In this document: positions 43,738 to 52,969 of the stretch, piece by piece
How positions within the stretch are numbered: position 1 is the first letter of the stretch
Layout: the number at the start of each line of letters is the position of its first letter
Source: Chitinophaga rhizophila
Lineage (GTDB): Bacteria; Bacteroidota; Bacteroidia; Chitinophagales; Chitinophagaceae
Reading direction: 5' to 3'
Assembly: GCF_019492185.1 (NCBI RefSeq)
Contig: NZ_JAICCF010000001.1
Location: 1,178,001 to 1,242,000, forward strand
Length of the DNA: 64,000 bases
Program-made: the position numbers and the translations under genes
The notes under the pieces: generated by a model
Databases searched by the model: none
Told to the model about the DNA's origin: nothing
What the model saw: the letters and a program-made list of their open reading frames with translations, nothing else

Positions 43738-45005
43738 AATTACATAACTACACCTTAAAATACCTCGCAGTTGCTTTACTCTCCGTCATCATGTTGTGGG
43801 GAGTATTATTTTACATCCATATAAAAGAACAAATTGGGGAAAGCCTTGACAGGAATCTGAATAACTATAAACTGGATTTTATACAAGCGGCCCAGAAAGA
43901 TTCTGCCGTGCTAACACAGTTATTTGTATCAGGCGATGTTTACCATATAACGGAAATACCAGAAGAAGAAGCCCTGACCATCAGGGATACTTACCATGAC
44001 AGCACCATTTCTATGGATGGTGAAGACGTATCAGCCCGTAAACTTACATCCGCCTTTTCCCTCAACAATAAATACTACAAACTTGAACTTACTACCTCCA
44101 CACTGGAAGAAGAATCACTCATCAAAAATATACTATATGGCATTATTGGGTTGTACCTCGCATTACTATTAAGTATACTATTCATCAACAACCTTTTACT
44201 CAGAAAGCTGTGGCGGCCATTCTATTCCATCATTGGTCAGATGGAGAAGTTCCATCTTGGCAGGAATACACAAGTAACTACCGCTGATACCTCTATATCT
44301 GAATTTGCTTCACTTAACGAAACCATTACCTCTCTCGTAGCAAGAGCCGAGGACACTTTTTCCAGTCAACGCCAGTTTGTGGAGAACGCCTCTCATGAAC
44401 TACAAACACCACTGGCTATAAGTCTGAACAGACTGGAACTACTACTGGAAAATGAAAGCTTGTCTGATGACGCAGCAATGTCTGTTACACAGGTCATGAA
44501 AGGACTGGAAAGACTCTCCAGGCTAAATAAGACATTGCTACTACTTACAAGGATAGAAAACAACCAGTTTCCTGCTACTACGACTGTAAATTTCAATGAC
44601 CTGGTACAAACGCTCATATCCGAATTTGAGGACTTGTATCAACACCGCAATATCACCGTTCAGATTGAAAAAGCTAAACAGCCATTGCTTTTCTCAATGA
44701 ACGAAGACCTCGCTGCCACATTGTTAGTAAATCTGCTTAAAAACGCTATCATTCACAATATTGATAACGGAAAGATTACTATCAATATACAGCCCTATAA
44801 ATTTGAGATTACCAATACCGGCGCAGCTGAACCCCTGGATACAACAAGGGTGTTCAATCGCTTTTACAAGAACTCGGCTAATAAACAATCGACAGGCCTC
44901 GGACTTGCTATCGTGAAAGCCATCGCCAATCTGTATGGTCTGTCTGCTGATTACACCTACCGGCATGAACAACATACCATTGCTATCCTATTTCCCCGTA
45001 AATAA
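43734..45005 (+). CDS. Sensor histidine kinase
   Basis: A 423-residue membrane kinase. The first membrane helix is at about 9-28 and the second at about 133-155, with a 100-residue periplasmic sensor between, followed by a HAMP-like linker. The HisKA box is FVENASHELQTPLAISLNRL and the catalytic domain has NLLKNAIIHN, STGLGLAIVKAI and FNRFYK. It overlaps its response regulator by 4 bases. The periplasmic part is rich in charged residues; its signal is unknown. The downstream HAEPLYID-like and PepSY-like envelope genes suggest envelope stress or peptide/metal sensing. Confidence 0.88.
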   Translation: MKLHNYTLKYLAVALLSVIMLWGVLFYIHIKEQIGESLDRNLNNYKLDFIQAAQKDSAVLTQLFVSGDVYHITEIPEEEALTIRDTYHDSTISMDGEDVSARKLTSAFSLNNKYYKLELTTSTLEEESLIKNILYGIIGLYLALLLSILFINNLLLRKLWRPFYSIIGQMEKFHLGRNTQVTTADTSISEFASLNETITSLVARAEDTFSSQRQFVENASHELQTPLAISLNRLELLLENESLSDDAAMSVTQVMKGLERLSRLNKTLLLLTRIENNQFPATTTVNFNDLVQTLISEFEDLYQHRNITVQIEKAKQPLLFSMNEDLAATLLVNLLKNAIIHNIDNGKITINIQPYKFEITNTGAAEPLDTTRVFNRFYKNSANKQSTGLGLAIVKAIANLYGLSADYTYRHEQHTIAILFPRK

Positions 45006-45070
45006 CCACCCTGTTCCCGGTTCTTTCCGGTTTCTGCACTTAATCTTGCCGTATACCAATTGTTGCGGCT

Positions 45071-45862
45071 ATGAAAAGAAGCTTACTAACCCTGCTGCTG
45101 TTTACCTATTGGCTGAGTGCTTGCAGTCAAGCCTACAATGGAAAAAAAATCGGCCATGTTGAACCACTCCAGTTAGATCTTATTCAAGACCTGGATGCCC
45201 GTAATGGAGACAAAGAGTTTGAAGTAGATATGGAAACCGATATGCAACGGCAATACAATGAACTTAACTTCTCACTTGAATATGAGCAGGCTATTGCAGA
45301 AAGGCTGGGATTTGAGGTACAACTGCCTTTTAGTTTCTATCAACCTAAAAGCAATCCAGTACCGGGTGAAGAGCTTCCCAAAAACAGAATGGAAGGGCTA
45401 AAATTAGGACTACAGTATACAGTAGCAGTGTTACCCGCTGTGCAGACATCCGTAGCGGTAGCCATTACCCACGAAACATATTTCCATTCATTCAGGACAA
45501 TGAAGCAAAAAGGCGGTATAATGAAAGGATCATCAGAAAACATTGCGCTGATAGCAGCAAAACGATGGGGCAGGCACTTCCATACTATGATACACACTAA
45601 CTACGAATGGATGAACCTGACAGGCAATAAAGGCAACTCTTATATCAATCATGACATTAGTATACATTATCAGTTTGAGCGCCGGTACGTTCTTGGATTA
45701 GAATACATTTGCAGGAACAATATAAAGGAAGAAGCTACCATATACCCTCAGGCCAGACTAGCATTAAATAAGCTGGCGGAATGTACCTTAGCCGCACAGA
45801 TCCCGGTAGATAAGACAAAAGAAGGCATCCATTTCCTGGTCGGGCTTGAAATAAAACTATAA
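45071..45862 (+). CDS. HAEPLYID-family exported protein
   Basis: The 263-residue product has an export signal with a lipobox-like LSACS (Cys 18). The VEPLQLDLIQDLDARNGDKEFEV segment fits the HAEPLYID family seen in Bacteroidota. The rest is beta-rich (LGLQYTVAVLPAVQTSVAVAI, YEWMNLTG, HYQFERRYVLGLEYICRNN), like an outer-membrane-type protein. It follows the two-component genes by 65 bases. Function unknown. Confidence 0.65.
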   Translation: MKRSLLTLLLFTYWLSACSQAYNGKKIGHVEPLQLDLIQDLDARNGDKEFEVDMETDMQRQYNELNFSLEYEQAIAERLGFEVQLPFSFYQPKSNPVPGEELPKNRMEGLKLGLQYTVAVLPAVQTSVAVAITHETYFHSFRTMKQKGGIMKGSSENIALIAAKRWGRHFHTMIHTNYEWMNLTGNKGNSYINHDISIHYQFERRYVLGLEYICRNNIKEEATIYPQARLALNKLAECTLAAQIPVDKTKEGIHFLVGLEIKL

Positions 45863-45939
45863 TCAATTCCAGATTCTTTCCGGTTTCATGTTGCAGCTTT
45901 GTATTATCAACAAATTATTAATCACTCAATCAGTAAAAA

Positions 45940-46383
45940 ATGGAAAAGAGAACAATATTACTCAGCGTCCTTACTTTCTTTATTTTCGGAACTGCATTTG
46001 CACAGAAAATCCCGTCTAAAGACGTTCCTTCCGTTGTGCTTAACAACTTCCAGACAAAATTCCGTAATGCGGAAGATGTAGAGTGGAAACACAAGAACAA
46101 CTACTATGAAGTTGAATTTGAAATAAACCACCGCGACTATGAAATCAAGTACAATCCCAAAGGTGGAGTGATCTCCTATGAAGAAGAACTGGATGTGAAC
46201 ACAGTACCTTCAAATATACAATCCGCAATAAAGACCAAGTACCCTAACAGTACTGTCCGCGAGGCCGAAAAGAAAGAGAAAAATGGTCTGACTTATAAGG
46301 TTGGCATTAAAGACGCTGCCGGCGAAAAATGGGATATTGTCCTGGATCAGGCAGGAAAGATCATCTCAGAGAAAAGAGACTGA
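45940..46383 (+). CDS. PepSY-like exported protein
   Basis: A 147-residue product with a signal peptide (FGTAFAQ). Two PepSY-like (BLIP-type) units follow: VVLNNFQTKFRNAEDVEWKHKNNYYEVEFEI and IQSAIKTKYPNSTVREAEKKEKNGLTYKVGI. The paired V-x-W-x-Y pattern fits that family. It is the last gene of the group starting at 43063 and is probably regulated by the two-component system. PepSY-like proteins bind and inhibit proteases or act as sensor partners. Confidence 0.75.
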   Translation: MEKRTILLSVLTFFIFGTAFAQKIPSKDVPSVVLNNFQTKFRNAEDVEWKHKNNYYEVEFEINHRDYEIKYNPKGGVISYEEELDVNTVPSNIQSAIKTKYPNSTVREAEKKEKNGLTYKVGIKDAAGEKWDIVLDQAGKIISEKRD

Positions 46384-46417
46384 TTATAATAATACAACAA
46401 CATGCGATTGCTGATTT

Positions 46418-46488
46418 GCGGAGGAGAAGGGCTCGAACCTCCATCTGCAGATTGGCAATCCTCATTTTTCCAGTTAAACTATCCTCCG
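46418..46488 (-). tRNA. tRNA-like sequence, anticodon reads GCC (Gly), possibly degenerate
   Basis: On the minus strand a perfect 7-bp acceptor stem (CGGAGGA/TCCTCCG), U8-A9, a short D-arm with GG (GTTTAACTGG), a T-arm GGAGG-TTCGAGC-CCTTC and a 4-base variable loop are present. The anticodon arm GAGGA-TTGCCAA-TCTGC pairs at 4 of 5 positions (one A-G mismatch, one G-T) with U33 and GCC at 34-36. No CCA is encoded. The weak anticodon stem suggests a divergent or decayed tRNA. Confidence 0.5.
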
Positions 46489-46497
46489 TTGCAACAT

Positions 46498-46570
46498 TAT
46501 AACGACAGGAATCGAACCTATATATCCTGGAATTAGCGTCCCGGTGTTTTTCCAGTTAAACTACATTTAG
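46498..46570 (-). tRNA. Second tRNA-like sequence, strongly degenerate
   Basis: Nine bases upstream of the first on the minus strand. It shares TAGTTTAACTGGAAAAA and has a T-arm ATAGG-TTCGATT-CCTGT and a D-stem GTTT/AAAC. The acceptor stem is only four pairs long and the anticodon arm can be folded in several ways; none gives U33. Best read as a tRNA pseudogene paired with the first. Confidence 0.35.
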
Positions 46571-46785
46571 AAGCTGCGGCACCAATATACATACTTTTAT
46601 TCATATATAGGATATCCAATATAAGCAGAGGTGATGTTTATGCTCCTTCCAAACGCATTACAGTATAGACAAGGATAATTAAATCCGGTCACCCCTATAA
46701 ATTTTCTCTATACCCTATGATATAAATCTATGACCTGCCATTATTGACCTTCATTCCCTAATATTGCTTCAAATCGATATACACC

Positions 46786-47253
46786 ATGGATATATTTGAA
46801 GCGGCAAGAACTAATGATATTCCTGCACTGGAAGGTTTTCTTACCAGTCATCAGCTCAATGCCAGAGATGCACGCGGCTCAACAGCCCTTATTATAGCTA
46901 CCTACCATAATCATGCGGCAGCTGTCACCACCTTGCTGCAAGCAGGCGCTGATACTGAAATTCAGGATAATATGGGTAATACTGCCCTCATGGGGGTATG
47001 CTTTAAAGGGTACATAGAAATGGCCGATCTGCTACTGAAACATGGCGCTAAGGTGGATGCTGAAAACTATAATGGCGCTACTGCCCTTACCTTTGCTGCT
47101 ACTTTCGGGCGCACTGGCATTATCCGGTTGTTACTTAGCCATGGCGCATCCCCTCTCAAAAGGGACAAATCTGGCAGAAGTCCGATCGATTATGCACGTT
47201 TACAACAAAACCGGACCTCCTATGAGGCATTATTTGCTGCTGCTACCAGGTAA
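46786..47253 (+). CDS. Ankyrin repeat protein
   Basis: A 155-residue protein made of four to five ankyrin units with the typical G-TALIxAxxxxH pattern (RGSTALIIATYHNHAAAVTTLLQAGADTEIQDNMGNTALMGVCFKGY, NGATALTFAATFGRTGIIRLLLSHGA). No signal peptide, so probably cytoplasmic and binding a protein partner. It is followed after 105 bases by a paralogue. AnkB-like proteins accompany catalases in some bacteria; no catalase is next to it here. Confidence 0.85.
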   Translation: MDIFEAARTNDIPALEGFLTSHQLNARDARGSTALIIATYHNHAAAVTTLLQAGADTEIQDNMGNTALMGVCFKGYIEMADLLLKHGAKVDAENYNGATALTFAATFGRTGIIRLLLSHGASPLKRDKSGRSPIDYARLQQNRTSYEALFAAATR

Positions 47254-47358
47254 GACATGCAATAAATGCTAAATAGTGCCAGGGTATGCCTATATCCTGT
47301 GGTAAGATTTTTGTTTAACATACGGTAAACAATCCTCACCCTGAAAAGACACCTTACA

Positions 47359-47823
47359 ATGAGTGATATATTTGACGCAGCCAGAATCAATAATATACCC
47401 CTCCTGCAGCAACAAGTAGCTGCCGGACAGATCAACGCCAGAGATGGCAGAGGATCTACCCCATTGATCATCGCCGCTTATTATAACCACAGCGAAGCTG
47501 TCAGCTACCTGCTGAAGGCTGGTGCAGCAATGGAGCTAAAAGATAACCTAGGACATACGGCGCTGATGGGTGCATGTTTTAAAGGACATGAAGCTATCGT
47601 CAGGCTGCTGCTCAACAAAGGTGCTGCTATTAGTACTGAAACTGACAATGGCGCTACCGCACTTACATATGCCGCTACGTTCGGACACCAGCATATCGTG
47701 TCGCTGTTAATGAACCACGGTGCTAATCCTTTAAAGAAGAAATTTAGCATGAAGATAAAAATGGTGATAGGATTGTTCACAAGAATGCTGTCCCCTAAAA
47801 AAGCTGCTGTAGCTAATTCATGA
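47359..47823 (+). CDS. Ankyrin repeat protein, paralogue of the preceding gene
   Basis: The 154-residue protein is clearly related to its upstream neighbour (MSDIFDAARINNIPLL, INARDGRGSTPLIIAAYYNH, DNLGHTALMGACFKGHE, DNGATALTYAATFGHQHI), so the two arose by tandem duplication. The last third differs: a basic segment KKKFSMKIKMVIGLFTRMLSPKKAA replaces the final ankyrin helix. Such a tail could bind membrane or nucleic acid; this is a guess. A terminator follows at 47867. Confidence 0.85.
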   Translation: MSDIFDAARINNIPLLQQQVAAGQINARDGRGSTPLIIAAYYNHSEAVSYLLKAGAAMELKDNLGHTALMGACFKGHEAIVRLLLNKGAAISTETDNGATALTYAATFGHQHIVSLLMNHGANPLKKKFSMKIKMVIGLFTRMLSPKKAAVANS

Positions 47824-47866
47824 CATGTCACCCTTACCCGTTTCGTAAGATATGGCGCATAAAATA

Positions 47867-47888
47867 GCCGCACTAAAAGTAGTGCGGC
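47867..47888. terminator. Terminator between ankyrin and susD genes
   Basis: An 8-bp stem GCCGCACT/AGTGCGGC (47867-47874/47881-47888) between convergent genes; the T-run is weak (CTTGTTG). Confidence 0.5.
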
Positions 47889-47931
47889 CTTGTTGTGAAA
47901 CATTCATGCTATTTAGAAGAACTTCACAGCA

Positions 47932-49548
47932 TTAATATCCGTCGTTCTGCTTCAGATTCGGATTATTAGCAATCTGTGTACTCGGTATAGGATAAATCTC
48001 TTTTTCCGGATTATTGGTAGCAGCATGATCCCACCATGCGCCGTTAATGAATCTGCCAAAGCGGATAATATCAGTACGGCGTCTTCCTTCAAACACAAAC
48101 TCACGTCCTTTCTCTGCCAGCAATTCATCCATGGTAAGCGTGGCTACCGTATATGCTGCCGCTGACCAGTCTTCTGTACTGAAAGCGCGCCTGCGGCTTT
48201 CGTTGATCAGATCAACTGCTGCCTGTGTAGCCACCTTGTTATTTTTACGCATCAACGCTTCCGCCTTATTGAAGTATATCTCGGTCAGGCGATAGATCAT
48301 GTAATGGTTCTCACGATAGTTAGGATCACTCAGCCGGCCTGTTTTATACTTGTTAAAACGTGCGCCGCTATTCTCCTCACCTGTTGCCATTGTACTCTCT
48401 GTCTTATTCTCACTCGCTCTTCTGATGTAATTTACATACACAAGCGGTTTACCATTATATTCTTCAGTTCCCAGGATTGGATCTGTAGTTCCGTATTTGT
48501 ACTGCGGACCAAACAGGAACCACTCTTTCTTACGCAGGTCATTTTCAGCATAAGAATCGAAGAATGACGGTATTACGACATAGCCGTTATTACCTGCATA
48601 TCCTACGTCCAGTGCAGCGCTCATATTACTGAAACCCATTAAAGGTATCCAGTCCCATACAAACCCGCCCTTGTTGCTGTAGGCATACTGAAACAGTGCT
48701 TCCGGCGCTGTTCTGTTAGTATTGGCAAATGTTTCTTTAAGATCAGGGGCCAATCTTGGTTTACCGCCAATTCCTCCTGCATCTCCATTCAGTATCTTAT
48801 CACATGCTGCGATACATTCATCCCACATCGGGGTACCTGCCCATTTCTCAGCATTCAGATATAGCTCTGCAAGCATTGCATATCCACCGGTCTGACCTAT
48901 TCTACCTACCAGGTCCTGGCTATAAGGCAGCAGCTGCGGTACATATGTCTCCAACTCGGTCTTAATGAAGTTAAACACCTCTTTTCTAGGCTGTGTAGCA
49001 GGATTTGCAGGACGGCCTACCTGTGTAACGACAGGAATATTCCCCCACAGATCCATCAGCTTGATATAGTGAAAAGCCCTCAGTACATGCAGCTCTGCCA
49101 GTATTGCTTTCATCTCTGATTCCTTCATCCCCAGTTTTGCATAATCAAGTACCTCCAGATCTTCAATTACGGCATTGCAGTATCCTACACCGGTCCACAT
49201 ACCTACCCACGCATTACGCATCCTCCCTTCGTTGGTAGTCCAGGTATGATAATGCTGCCGCATATGGTCGCCATTGTCATACGCATGACGACCTTTCTGA
49301 GGCCACGCAACCTGGTCAGCACTCATCTCTGCATGATAGTAGTAACCATCGCCACGGATAGGCGCAATCCACGACTGCATATGTGTCATCGGACGTAATG
49401 CTGCCTGCAATACTTCCGTTTTGCTTTTGTAAAAATTCTCTTTATAAACTTCGCTGTAGATGGTTTCATCCAGCTTTGTACAACCAAAATCCTGCACTAA
49501 CAATAAACCCATCCCACAGCAGTATATCAACTTTTTCAGATATTTCAT
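47932..49548 (-). CDS. susD: SusD/RagB-type nutrient-binding lipoprotein
   Basis: A 538-residue lipoprotein (DFGC lipobox, Cys 23) with the SusD pattern of N-terminal TPR-like helices (AILAELHVLRAFHYIKLMDLWGNIPVV) and C-terminal RxYxLTEIYFNKAEALMRKNN and GREFVFEGRRRTDIIRFGRF, ending DPNLKQNDGY-like. SusD proteins cover the SusC channel and bind oligosaccharide or peptide substrates. Translated from the same message as the susC-like gene, which ends 33 bp upstream. Substrate not predictable because no enzyme gene is adjacent. Confidence 0.92.
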   Translation of the reverse strand: MKYLKKLIYCCGMGLLLVQDFGCTKLDETIYSEVYKENFYKSKTEVLQAALRPMTHMQSWIAPIRGDGYYYHAEMSADQVAWPQKGRHAYDNGDHMRQHYHTWTTNEGRMRNAWVGMWTGVGYCNAVIEDLEVLDYAKLGMKESEMKAILAELHVLRAFHYIKLMDLWGNIPVVTQVGRPANPATQPRKEVFNFIKTELETYVPQLLPYSQDLVGRIGQTGGYAMLAELYLNAEKWAGTPMWDECIAACDKILNGDAGGIGGKPRLAPDLKETFANTNRTAPEALFQYAYSNKGGFVWDWIPLMGFSNMSAALDVGYAGNNGYVVIPSFFDSYAENDLRKKEWFLFGPQYKYGTTDPILGTEEYNGKPLVYVNYIRRASENKTESTMATGEENSGARFNKYKTGRLSDPNYRENHYMIYRLTEIYFNKAEALMRKNNKVATQAAVDLINESRRRAFSTEDWSAAAYTVATLTMDELLAEKGREFVFEGRRRTDIIRFGRFINGAWWDHAATNNPEKEIYPIPSTQIANNPNLKQNDGY

Positions 49549-49581
49549 TTCTCAGACTTTTTAGTGAATGCCTATTTAAAC

Positions 49582-52500
49582 TTAGAATCCAATGTTCAGA
49601 CCGATGGTCCAGGAACGTGTTCTCGGGTAGAAACCTCTTGAATCCACACCTGTGGTAAAGCCGGTATCTTCCAGCTCCGGATCCAGACCATCATAACCGG
49701 TAAAGGTCAGCAGGTTGCGGCCGGAAACAAATACTCTTGCATTACGCACATAAGGTGACTTCACCCGCAGGTTGTAACCCACTGTGAGGTTATCCAGTTT
49801 AACGAAATCGCCTTTCTCTATATAGTAGTCAGAGTACTGCGGATCGTCGTTCAACTGCGCATGTCTGTTGAAGGCACTATTGAAAATATTGTTTGGCAGA
49901 TATTTTTTATTACCAAAGAAGATCTCCTGCAGATTCAGGATATCAAATCCGAACTTACCTCTGAACAGCATAGTCAGATCGAAGTTCTTATAGCGGAAAG
50001 TCTGATTCAGACCAACATTGTATTTAGGCACACCATTACCAATGATCGTCCTGTCATTTTCATTGATCTCTGAAGCGCGCGCTTTCGTACCATCTGCTTT
50101 GTAGAACAGCCATTTACCATCTTCAGTGAACCCTGCAAAACGTTTACCATAGAAGTTACCTACAGCACCACCTTCTTCCAGGCGAATAGCTGGACCCATA
50201 GCTCCCGGGTTAGGAATATCGGCAAACGTCAGGAACGTTGCCTTAAACTGCTCATTAGATAACCTGGTCAGCTTATTAAACTGAGAGTTGGCAGTCAGGT
50301 CTATATTCCACTGGAAGTCTTTTCCTTTCACTGCTGTACCACTGATCAGTATTTCCACACCATGGTTTCTGATAGTACCTACGTTGGTATATAACCCGTC
50401 ACGGACGAAGGCAGGCTGTTGCGCTGCATAGTTATAGAGCAGATCACGCGTTTCGCGGGAGTATACATCAATGGAACCTCTGATACGATTATCCAGTACC
50501 GCATAGTCCAGACCAAAGTTCCATTCCAGCTTTTTCTCCCAGCGAAGATTAGGATTGGGGTTGCGGGATGCACCATACGTTTGCAGATAAGTACCCAGCT
50601 GCGGATATACGCCGCCTGTACCCAGTGTGATCAGCGAACGGTAGTTAGGTATACCCTGGTTACCCGTTACACCGTAACCTACACGCAGTTTCAGGTTATT
50701 AACAAACTTCACTTCTTCCATGAAAGATTCTTCGGTAATGGTCCAGCCAACAGATGCTGCCGGGAAGTTCCCCCATTTGTTATTGGCTCCGAAGCGGGAA
50801 GAACCTTCCCTGCGCAGAATAACCTGTGCATAGTATTTATTCTTGTAGGAATAGTTCGCACGACCAAAGAACGCAATCAGTGTATTGTCTTCCTTGAAGC
50901 TACCCAGACCCGGCCTTGGCAAAGCGGTATTATTAATGGCGCTACCTGCTCCCAGGTTCCAGTCCATGAAGGCGTCTGTAGTATAACCATTGTTATTGGC
51001 ATTGAAAGTTTCCCTGGTACTATACTGATAGCTGTAACCAGCAATAGCGGAAATGGAATGCGCACCCCAGCTGTGTTCATAATTTACGGTAGGATCGAGG
51101 GTTTTGGTCCAGTTGATCTCATTCAGCTTACTGGCATATCCCATTCCCTGCCAGGAGGTACCCTGACGTTGTTCAAAGTCATACATGGAACGGAAATAGC
51201 GGTCATTGAAGTTGTCGCGCTGGTAGGAACCAAATACTGATGCAGACAGGTCTTTGGTGATCGCCAGTGTAAAACGTGCGTCTCCGGCAAAGGTCTGCTG
51301 GTCTCGCTGACTCAGACGATTCTTCAGACGGCCTGCAGGATTGAAATATTCCTGTATCTCATAAAAGGTGCCATCCGGTTTATAGAGTGGTGCAGTCGGA
51401 TTCCAGGCTACTGCCTGTTCAAAATAACCGCCTTCACCACCCAGCATGTTGGCTTTATTGAAATTAGCCACCATGTTAGCCTGCATAGTCAGCTTATTAT
51501 TGAACCCTTTCTGATTGATGTTCAACCTGCCCCCTGTCTGTTTTCTGCCGTTCTCTCTGGCAATACCCTGGAAATCATTATAGTACAACGATGCCCGGTA
51601 ATTTGACTTCTCACTGCCTCCTGATGCTGATAAGTTATGGTACTGACTCAGGTTCTGCTTATGTATCAGTTCATTATACATGTTGGTAGAACCACCCAGG
51701 TCAGAACCTGAGGATATCACACCTTCTGCTATCTTCTGGCGGAACTGATCTGCGGACAAGAAATCAGGCTTCTTATCAGTATAATCGCGCTGGAAGTAAT
51801 TGTTATACTCGTAACGAGGCTCTCCGGCTGTACCTTTCCTTGTAGTAATGAGAATAACGCCCGCATTACCCCTCGTACCATAAATAGCGGCAGCTGATCC
51901 ATCTTTCAGTACACTGAAAGACTCAATATCATCCTGCTGCAACAGATCAAGGTTACCACCTGGAATACCATCAATCACGATCAGGGGAGCCGTTGTACCT
52001 GTCAGCGAGGTAACTCCTCTCAACTGGATAGAAGCGCCCGCATTTGGGTTATTTCCCTGTGTTTTGGTGATATTCAGACCAGGCACCTTACCCTGGATCA
52101 ATTCCATGGTAGAACGGATACCTCCCCTGTTAAAATCGTCAGCTTTTACGGTAGATACGGCGGAAGTTACTTCACTGCGTTTCTGTGTACCGTAACCTAC
52201 TACCACTACCTCATTCAGTGAGCCCATATCTGCTTCCAGTTTGAAACCCACTGATACATCGCCCTTACCATCTACCTTCACGTTTGCAACGCGCTTGGTC
52301 TTAAAAGAAATGAAGCTTGCTTCAAGTGTATACACACCTGGTTCTACATGGATACTAAAATCACCGTTCGCATCACTGATAGCATGCTGTGTACCGTCTA
52401 CTACTCTGATAGTAGCGCCTGGTAACGGAGCCCCCTGTTCATCGGTTACTTTACCTTGTATTCTTACCTTCTGCTGTTGTACAACAGGTGGTTTTGTGAC

Positions 52501-52866
52501 ATGGTTAATAACAATGACCCCGTTTACTTCCCTGAAGGAAAGGTCTTTGTTATCGAATAATAATGTAAGCACTCCATCCAGGCGCTGATCCCGGAAGTCG
52601 TGTTCATCAGTCTGATAACGCTGAAGCATTTGCTGATCATAAGCAAAGTTCAGGTTCAGCTGTAATTCCATCTGCTTTAATGCTTTTTCCAGTGTTCCTT
52701 TATGGATATTCACCGATATTCTTTTACTCAACTCCTGACCTATTCCGGTGTTAGCAGAAAGCATCAGGGATGTTGTAAGCACAATAGTTATGGAAAGAAA
52801 TGTTAGTCTCATAGCTTTTATGATAAAATCTCTTTTCTTGTTACTGGACTGTCCCTTTTTTTTCAT
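49582..52866 (-). CDS. susC: SusC/RagA TonB-dependent transporter with STN domain
   Basis: The 1,094-residue outer-membrane receptor has a signal region, then an STN domain (KGTLEKALKQMELQLNLNFAYD..., roughly 50-120) that talks to an anti-sigma factor. A carboxypeptidase-like domain (VRIQGKVTDEQGAPLPGATIRV) and the plug with VVVVGYGTQKRSEVTSAVSTV and GSAAAIYGTRGNAGVILITTRKG follow. The 22-strand barrel ends in TWTIGLNIGF with a terminal Phe. With SusD it forms the active uptake complex. The STN domain matches the FecR-sigma genes directly upstream. Confidence 0.92.
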   Translation of the reverse strand: MKKKGQSSNKKRDFIIKAMRLTFLSITIVLTTSLMLSANTGIGQELSKRISVNIHKGTLEKALKQMELQLNLNFAYDQQMLQRYQTDEHDFRDQRLDGVLTLLFDNKDLSFREVNGVIVINHVTKPPVVQQQKVRIQGKVTDEQGAPLPGATIRVVDGTQHAISDANGDFSIHVEPGVYTLEASFISFKTKRVANVKVDGKGDVSVGFKLEADMGSLNEVVVVGYGTQKRSEVTSAVSTVKADDFNRGGIRSTMELIQGKVPGLNITKTQGNNPNAGASIQLRGVTSLTGTTAPLIVIDGIPGGNLDLLQQDDIESFSVLKDGSAAAIYGTRGNAGVILITTRKGTAGEPRYEYNNYFQRDYTDKKPDFLSADQFRQKIAEGVISSGSDLGGSTNMYNELIHKQNLSQYHNLSASGGSEKSNYRASLYYNDFQGIARENGRKQTGGRLNINQKGFNNKLTMQANMVANFNKANMLGGEGGYFEQAVAWNPTAPLYKPDGTFYEIQEYFNPAGRLKNRLSQRDQQTFAGDARFTLAITKDLSASVFGSYQRDNFNDRYFRSMYDFEQRQGTSWQGMGYASKLNEINWTKTLDPTVNYEHSWGAHSISAIAGYSYQYSTRETFNANNNGYTTDAFMDWNLGAGSAINNTALPRPGLGSFKEDNTLIAFFGRANYSYKNKYYAQVILRREGSSRFGANNKWGNFPAASVGWTITEESFMEEVKFVNNLKLRVGYGVTGNQGIPNYRSLITLGTGGVYPQLGTYLQTYGASRNPNPNLRWEKKLEWNFGLDYAVLDNRIRGSIDVYSRETRDLLYNYAAQQPAFVRDGLYTNVGTIRNHGVEILISGTAVKGKDFQWNIDLTANSQFNKLTRLSNEQFKATFLTFADIPNPGAMGPAIRLEEGGAVGNFYGKRFAGFTEDGKWLFYKADGTKARASEINENDRTIIGNGVPKYNVGLNQTFRYKNFDLTMLFRGKFGFDILNLQEIFFGNKKYLPNNIFNSAFNRHAQLNDDPQYSDYYIEKGDFVKLDNLTVGYNLRVKSPYVRNARVFVSGRNLLTFTGYDGLDPELEDTGFTTGVDSRGFYPRTRSWTIGLNIGF

Positions 52867-52927
52867 ACATTGTATGGCTTTTTGATTTGAAAAAATGATA
52901 AGCTAAGCCGTTGCAGCGGCTATTTAT

Positions 52928-52953
52928 GAAGGCTTTGTTGCAGCAAAGCCTTC
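52928..52953. terminator. Strong hairpin between fecR and susC
   Basis: A perfect 10-bp stem GAAGGCTTTG/CAAAGCCTTC (52928-52937/52944-52953) with a 6-base loop. T-richness is on the plus-strand side (TTTGTTTT), so on the minus strand it may be an attenuator rather than a full terminator between the regulatory and transport genes. A weaker hairpin AGCCG/CGGCT lies next to it. Confidence 0.5.
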
Positions 52954-52969
52954 TTTGTTTTCAGATATG

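Larger units (their letters stand above)
46384..46785. other. Intergenic region with two tRNA-like sequences
   Basis: Holds the two tandem tRNA-like sequences (46418-46488 and 46498-46570) on the minus strand, and about 200 bases of A+T-rich DNA before the ankyrin genes. Confidence 0.4.

Noticed and set aside
50419..51240. 273-codon plus-strand ORF inside susC
   Set aside because: It lies entirely antisense to the well-supported susC gene, has no domain and follows the antisense codon pattern of that gene.
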